From Moniliella sp. 'wahieum' (lineage: Eukaryota > Basidiomycota > Moniliellomycetes > Moniliellales > Moniliellaceae): a DNA stretch of 64,000 bases. The notes below the pieces were generated by a model. The model was not told where the DNA came from. It made no database searches and saw only the letters and a program-made list of their open reading frames with translations. Every line of letters starts with the position of its first letter. The stretch's first letter is position 1. Positions 58,786 to 64,000 of the stretch are shown piece by piece. The stretch spans positions 285,669 through 349,668 of the forward strand of contig RSEE01000076.1 of NCBI GenBank assembly GCA_003971905.1. Reading direction: 5' to 3'. The position numbers were made by a program, and so were the translations under genes.

Positions 58786-60229
58786 TCACGTGGATCGGAC
58801 GCCACGTAAGCCCAACCCGCCCAGGATTTCCTCTTCGCTCAGACCGGCCCGACGCAAGAGCAGGACCAGGTCCTTGACACTCTCCGTTTTGACCATGCTG
58901 GTCCGAACTTTGTGGTGGACGTGTTGGTGTGTATACTGGTCCCACGCCGCCAGGTACTCCGCGACGGAGCGGGCGCCGTCGGGAGCCGGAGGCGGACTGG
59001 CGCTGCGCTGGCGCTTCTTACTGGTGGAAGAAGGTGGGGAGGAGGTTTGTTGGGTCGGGTCTTCCGACGGCAAAAAGGGAGGAGCAGAGGTGAACACGCC
59101 GTTGGTGAGGTGGTTCAAAGGATGGGAACAGGCACGTGCGAGAGGACAGGCCAACAGCGCTGCGTTTTCCGCCGCGGGGAGATCGGGAGCGCGGACGTTG
59201 TGCAGGGTCAGGTCGGCCATGGCGGACCAGGTCCATTCGGTCCGGGTTTTGGTGGTCAACTTGGCCCATTGCATGGCGCGAATGCGTCGACTGAGTTCCA
59301 ACGCGCCTGCTCCGGCCGAGGAAGCCGTCACACTGGGCGGAGGGGAAGTGGCGTCGGTGGTGGAGGACTGAGCAAAGCCAGCGGTAGGCCTTCCAGGAGG
59401 AGAAACCCTGGATAGCCCAGCTTGACCACCAACCACACCCCCAGCTCGTCCGCCCAGGAAGCAAGTTGGCGCTGCTTCTCTTCGAGAGCAGGTGGTGGGT
59501 CCAAAAGATTTGGCGGTACATGTGCACGCGCAGTGCCATCGGTGTAATGCCTTTCATTTCCTCAATCAAACTCGAGTGGTCGGCGTCTCCACCTCCGTCT
59601 TGGCTTGGGTCGGCAACAGGGAAGGGAACCGAGTGAAGGCTGACCCAATCGTGGAGGATGGTATAGAGGTCAAATAGCTGGCCACCGGAATCGTCGGCGG
59701 GTAAGGCGGGCGAAGCGAAAGGATCGGTCGCAAGGGATGAGCCAGGATCCAAGGTATCTTGAATCGTCGAGGCAGAGACGTAGGACTCGGATTGTGCCGC
59801 AACGTGCGTCGACAGTTCGCGCCGCAAGCCAGCAATCCAGTTGGTACGGGCTATGTGGGGCGGGGCAAAGTCAGGCGCCGAAATGGAGAGGTCGAGACGA
59901 ATGGGGCCGTCGGCGCTGGGATCGGGAGGGGGGTTGGCAACAACCACAAGGACAACGTGGGCGGCAGGGGGGTCGAGAAGAGAAACACTGAAGTGGGCGT
60001 GGGACAAGGCGGTAGGGCTGCTGTCCGGCGCGGAAGCAGTGGGGTCGAGGTCGGCGTGCAGGGCACTATCCCAGCGCTGGATGTCAGAGGAGGTGCCAAT
60101 CCAGGTAAACTCGTCTTCGGTAAGTGCAGCGGAAAGGAGGTAGATTTCGTCTCTCAAGCCCTGCAGGGTGAGGATGCGGAGGCTCAGAGGGTCGGCAGTG
60201 GGCAGAGGGGGAGCCGGCGGAGAGGACAT
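58786..60229 (-). CDS. RWD domain plus DUF1115 protein (RWDD2-like), frameshifted
   Basis: The start is ATG at 60229 (MSSPPAPPLPTADPLSLRI). An N-terminal RWD fold has LRDEIYLLSAALTEDEFTW. After a linker comes EMKGITPMALRVHMYRQIFW and HHLLSKRSSANLL, then WADELGVWLVVKLGYPGFLL in another frame, matching the DUF1115 pattern of RWDD2. It continues with RRIRAMQWAKLTTKTRTEWT. The C-terminal 60 residues include SVAEYLAAWDQYTHQHVHHK and GLSEEEILGGLGL, which looks like a folded end domain. Two or more frame joints lie between 59440 and 59320. The function of this family is not established. Confidence 0.7.
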
Positions 60230-60364
60230 GTCCTTGCAAGGGGGGGGGGGGGATAGAGCGGGGTGCGTTCAGCGTGCTCGCGTGGAGAGCGCACTGCGCC
60301 GAGTCAGGACAGGAAGAGGTGCGGTGTGGTGGGGGGGCGGCGTATTTGCGGGATACAGGGAGTG

Positions 60365-60699
60365 ATGGCCAAACCAGGTCGCTGCAGCTGCATTGATCCC
60401 GCTTGGAGGGAGGGGGCGAGGGAGAAGGAGAAGGCAGCAGCGAAGGCGCAAGCGCAGGCAAATGCGAATGAGACGATGGGGCGGCTTTGTCGGGACGCAG
60501 ACGCACTTGAGGCTCAAGCTGCACGGACGCCAGCCCAGCCGCAGGCACTCGAGCAACGCAAGACGGTCGATTGTCGAGAGACGCCAACTGGCGAAGGACG
60601 CGCGCGAGATGGAGTTTGAATTGGACCGCGAAACTGGGGCTGCTGATGCAATTCGAAATTGCGTCACCTCGAACCGGCCTTGGGTCTTGTTTGTTTAAT
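60365..60699 (+). CDS. Doubtful small gene, hypothetical
   Basis: A short ORF starting MAKPGRCSC with a Lys/Ala-rich stretch (EKEKAAAKAQAQANAN), joined by frame changes to DAREMEFELDRETGAADAI and a stop at 60699. It is divergent from the RWD gene with only about 135 bp between starts. The acidic/basic helical content is suggestive, but the evidence is thin. Confidence 0.3.
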
Positions 60700-61369
60700 T
60701 TGGTGAGCGACAGGTGGAGCGAAACCTTCTGGGCAAAACGGCAGGATATACATCCACAGCGGTTTTGGAGACGCCTGCCCCGGCTCCCGTTTCTGTCAAC
60801 GACAGCTACTAATCTGCCTCGCCTGCCTCTTTTCTCCATATGGACACCAATGGTGGCCAGCAAAAGACAGATGGGCCTATGAAAGACATGGATATGCAGG
60901 CATATTCTCATATCTCATTTGTTTGTTGGATGTGGTGTGGGGGGCGGGGGGGGAAGAGAGATGGAAGAGGTCTCCAGAAAGGACAGCGAAAGCCAACAGG
61001 TGGTACGTGCGCCATAGAATCCATAGGTGGGGGTAAGCAGAGGGGTACGCGGTACAGCAAGACAGAAAGTAAGGAAACGAGGAACGAGGTACTGGAAGGG
61101 AATGAAGAACACGTAGAGGATCCGAGAATCTGTGGGGAATGGAAGCTTGGAACTGGGATATAATACAACCCAACACAACACGCACAACGCAGGCATGAGT
61201 GCAGTTTCCATGAGTATCCCATATACACATAGCAATCTGACGAGCACAAAACAGGTGCATCCGTGTGAAAGCCAACAAAGCGACCTCACCCAGTGAACAG
61301 GCAAACCACAACTGGGAGAAAGTGCAAGGGCAAAGGCGCAGGGTGCAGGGTGGCAGGGGGGACTAATGA
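60700..61369. other. Spacer, no gene recognised
   Basis: Contains a G-rich run at 60937-60952. Minus-strand ORFs lack motifs; it may hold 3' UTRs of the flanking genes. Confidence 0.4.
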
Positions 61370-63979
61370 CCCGGATGAGCAACGTACCTTCCCGGCGGAG
61401 GTGGGTTATGTTGGCCAGGGAAGGAGCTCATGATGGGTGTGCCAAGCGGGTGGGCAGAATGACCCATGGCATAGTAACCAACCGGCGCAGCGTACCACCC
61501 CGGCGGTACGGCTGTGTGCGTGTGCGCATGCCCTCCCCGCGGTGGGGGATGATGAGACGTGCGTTGTGCACGAGGAGCAGGGGAAGTGGGTACACGACTT
61601 GTTCGGTGGGGAGGTAAGACCGCTTCTGTCGAAGCAGGGATGGAAGGCAGCTGGCCAGCTCGTTGCGCGGGCGTGGTCGGGGCGGAGGTACGGCCTGGCG
61701 GGATGCGGGAGAGCAAGGCAAGGTCCGTATGCGAGAACGAGGTACGGTGGAGAGAAGGATGACGTGCTCGGCTGCTTGGGGACTTGCGATGGAGGTCCTG
61801 GCGGCGTGCGAAGGACTGGCCCATGGTCCGGCCGGCAGAGGCGCGCCCCAGTCGCCCGAAGGAGGGAGAACTGCACTAGCTGAACGAGGCAGTCGGATGC
61901 CTTGGCTTGTAGAACTGTGTCGGCTTCGTTCGCCTCCAGTAACGACCTGGAGAGATGGGCGGTGTGTGCAACGTCTCGCGAGATGGTCGCGTCTTTGGTC
62001 CTGCAGCAGGAGCAGGAGCAGGAGCAGGAGCAGAAGCAGGAACAGGAGCAGGAGCAGGAAGCGGATTAGGTGCTCGCATCGTAGCCGTAAGGCAGTACTG
62101 GGACTGGGACTGCGAGCATGCCGGATCGTAGGAGCAGGATCGGGGCTAGGAGCTCGCCGGGTACGACTGGATGCGCGACTGAGAGACTGCCGCGGCGTCT
62201 GCCAATCCTCCCTCTCGTCGTCTGAGGAGGGCGGGGTCAACTGCGGAGGAGGGGAGGAAGCTCGGCTGAATCTGGGGCTGGTCGGGCGAAGCTGATGCTC
62301 AGGCAAGCTAGATAGCTGTTTGGGTGGGGGGAGAGTAAGCGAGCTTGGAGCGCTTGTAACTTTGTTCCAGTTCTGCTCCATGGGGCGGGGTGGGATCTGT
62401 GAGCATGTTGACCGAGCTCGTGGGTATTGAGGAGCCGTTTTGCACATGCCTAGTCTCGGACGAAGAGGCGTGCTCGCCCGCGCCTTCGCTTTCCCCGAAA
62501 GCGGCCAAGAGAGAAAGACGAGAATCGGTGGGTGAATGCGCAGCAGGACTGGGCACAGTGTCCACGGCATTCGCTTCGGCGGCTGATTTGAACGACGGCG
62601 GCGAGGCCTTGGACTGGGTATGCGCGTCTTGTCGTTTTGTGTCGGACGATTCGGCTGGCGCGCCAGGTGGCCCTGCAATCGCCGTTGAAGGTGCGCCCGG
62701 CCGTGAAGATCGAGCGATCGAGGCCGGTAGCTGGATGGATCCTACGCCCGTCGTGCTCAGCCCACAAGATGAGCCGTGTGCTGTCGAGCGGGCCAAGGAG
62801 GAAGAAGGTAAATACGCCCCCATCGTGCCCATGGAAGCACTTGTGTTGAGGCCAGCCCGTGTTGGGTTGCCCTGAGTCTGTGCAGCCAGGGCGGCGGCCG
62901 CGTAAGCAGCAGCGTACCCCCTACCGGCGGGGAAGTAGGCGATGCAGGCGAAGTGGGAGCGAAGAAGAGGGTAGCGGCTTCACGGTGAGAGACGGACTTG
63001 CCAACGCATACAGTGAAGAGGAAGTGTGACTGGATCGGATGGTGGCATCCCGCGAGCTGCTGGTGTTGGCCCGATGGGAGGTGGGTGCATGCGAATGCCC
63101 GTTCTTGCTCCACGGTGCCGGTCGGCGTTGGCTTAGTTTCCGTTGAAGTCGCTCCGCCGTTTCACGGGCGGCTTGCGCTTTGGCATATTCCCGCGACAGT
63201 TGTGCGGCCGGAGAGAGAACGGTCTTTGGCTGAGGGAAGCGTTGCGTAGCAGGTGCACCAGGGCGCCATTCCCGGTGCCGCACCGCTTTGTGCAGCTGGG
63301 TCGTGATTGTTAGGAGACGCCGGGACAGCGACATGAGCCAAAGCAGCTACACGAGGTGAAAAGGAGACGGGATATTTGGTTCCGGGATCTGGTGCGGCGC
63401 GATCGTGGGGATGGAGCCATCAGGGAGGACGTGCACTTCGGCGCCAAGGTTGGGGCGTAGTTAAGGTAGGTAAACGGCCATGCGGTGCGCAAAGCTCGGC
63501 GCCGCCGTCCAACGCTGCAGGGCCTGCGTTCGTTCCGTCACTTCAGCCTCAACCGGCGCCGAAAGCAGGGCTTCGGGTGTGGCTCGTTTGCCTGCCACCG
63601 CTTCGGCCACCAAGGGCGACGGAATCAGCTCCGACCCGTATCGGCGCTGGAACCAGCCGAGCTCCACATCGTGGCTCCGTGACAGGGGCCGGATGAGCCG
63701 TTGCATCACCTTTTTCCGTGCTAATGCTACCCCCAAGCATCGGATCGAAGACGGGTGGACTCGTGGCCTTGCAGCAGCACAGCTGGGTTCATTGAGCGCG
63801 GGTAGACCAGCGTAACGGTGCTGGGGACCACCACCACCCCAGCCCCCTGAGCTGTCTTGGCCAAGGCCGTCCCCGCGCCTGATAGAGCCCCAGGCGAGGT
63901 GGTTGGAGGCAACTGCCCGGCAACGAACTCTGCTTAGAAAGCGGCGTAGCCGGCTGCGAACGCTTGCCACCCCCCCCAA
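61370..63979 (-). CDS. Proline-rich protein gene (or two genes), partial at the right edge
   Basis: Coding signal runs off the window on the minus strand. Nearest the edge a folded-looking part reads VELGWFQRRYGSELIPSPLV and RTQALQRWTAAPSFAHRM (about 63670-63480), then LGAEVHVLPDGSIPTIAP (about 63440). A helical AAQLSREYAKAQAARETAER (about 63190) follows. The rest is Ser/Pro/Ala-rich with acidic spots and ends PPGWYAAPVGYYAMGHSAHP near 61470. Frame joints are frequent. I do not recognise the family. Confidence 0.45.
62005..62059. repeat. GGAGCA hexamer tandem repeat
   Basis: About nine imperfect GGAGCA units inside the proline-rich gene. On the minus strand one frame gives a Pro-Ala run and another a pure Leu run; the Pro-Ala frame fits the neighbouring protein. 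Confidence 0.85.
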
Positions 63980-64000
63980 ACTGGCACGAAGGACTTCAAA

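Noticed and set aside
62005-62059. Run of leucines in a 416-codon minus-strand ORF
   Set aside because: It is the alternative frame of the GGAGCA repeat; neighbouring protein sequence fits the Pro-Ala frame, so no poly-Leu membrane segment is claimed.

Overview
The window is nuclear DNA of a fungus, most likely a basidiomycete and perhaps one of the smut-related yeasts (Ustilaginomycotina); the lineage is my inference. It is GC-rich. Introns are short (about 60-90 nt) with GTACGT or GTATGT donors, several with CTAAC-type branch sites. Two tRNA genes carry introns next to the anticodon. The protein set is eukaryotic housekeeping: casein kinase 2 beta, Cks1, TFIIH helicase XPB, ER signal peptidase subunit, mitochondrial ribosomal protein and import motor. 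I see no transposon, rRNA, CRISPR array or secondary-metabolite cluster.

Layout. 0-13 kb: end of an unknown gene, CK2 beta (-), mitochondrial uL3 (+), a large Ulp2-type SUMO protease (-), Cks1 (-), Pam17 (+), a PTRHD1-like peptidyl-tRNA hydrolase (+), tRNA-Leu(CAG) (-). 13-25 kb: a doubtful His-rich ORF, haem oxygenase (-), an arrestin-like adaptor full of low-complexity repeats (-), a small single-span membrane protein (-). 25-39 kb: an ELYS-like nuclear-pore protein (+), a repeat-rich gene-poor stretch, a disordered protein (+), a C2-domain phosphatidylserine decarboxylase (+), tRNA-Ser(CGA) (+). 39-53 kb: acylaminoacyl-peptidase (-), Spc2 (-), XPB/Ssl2 (+), methylenetetrahydrofolate reductase (-), Grx4-type glutaredoxin (-). 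53-64 kb: two unassigned genes (-), an RWD/DUF1115 protein (-), a doubtful small ORF (+), and a proline-rich gene or genes (-) running off the right edge. Neighbours share no pathway; this is an ordinary mosaic of housekeeping genes.

Two window-wide patterns stand out. First, nearly every conserved gene is broken by single-base shifts of reading frame, many of them in homopolymer runs, while the protein continues in another frame. This looks like uncorrected assembly error rather than gene decay, so coordinates below are gene spans and the exact joints are approximate. Second, intergenic DNA, and only intergenic DNA, carries about nineteen short tandem arrays, most of them made of a 6-bp palindrome plus one spacer base (7-bp period). 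They use many different palindromes, and in two arrays the palindrome changes in phase. I know of no feature class that explains this.
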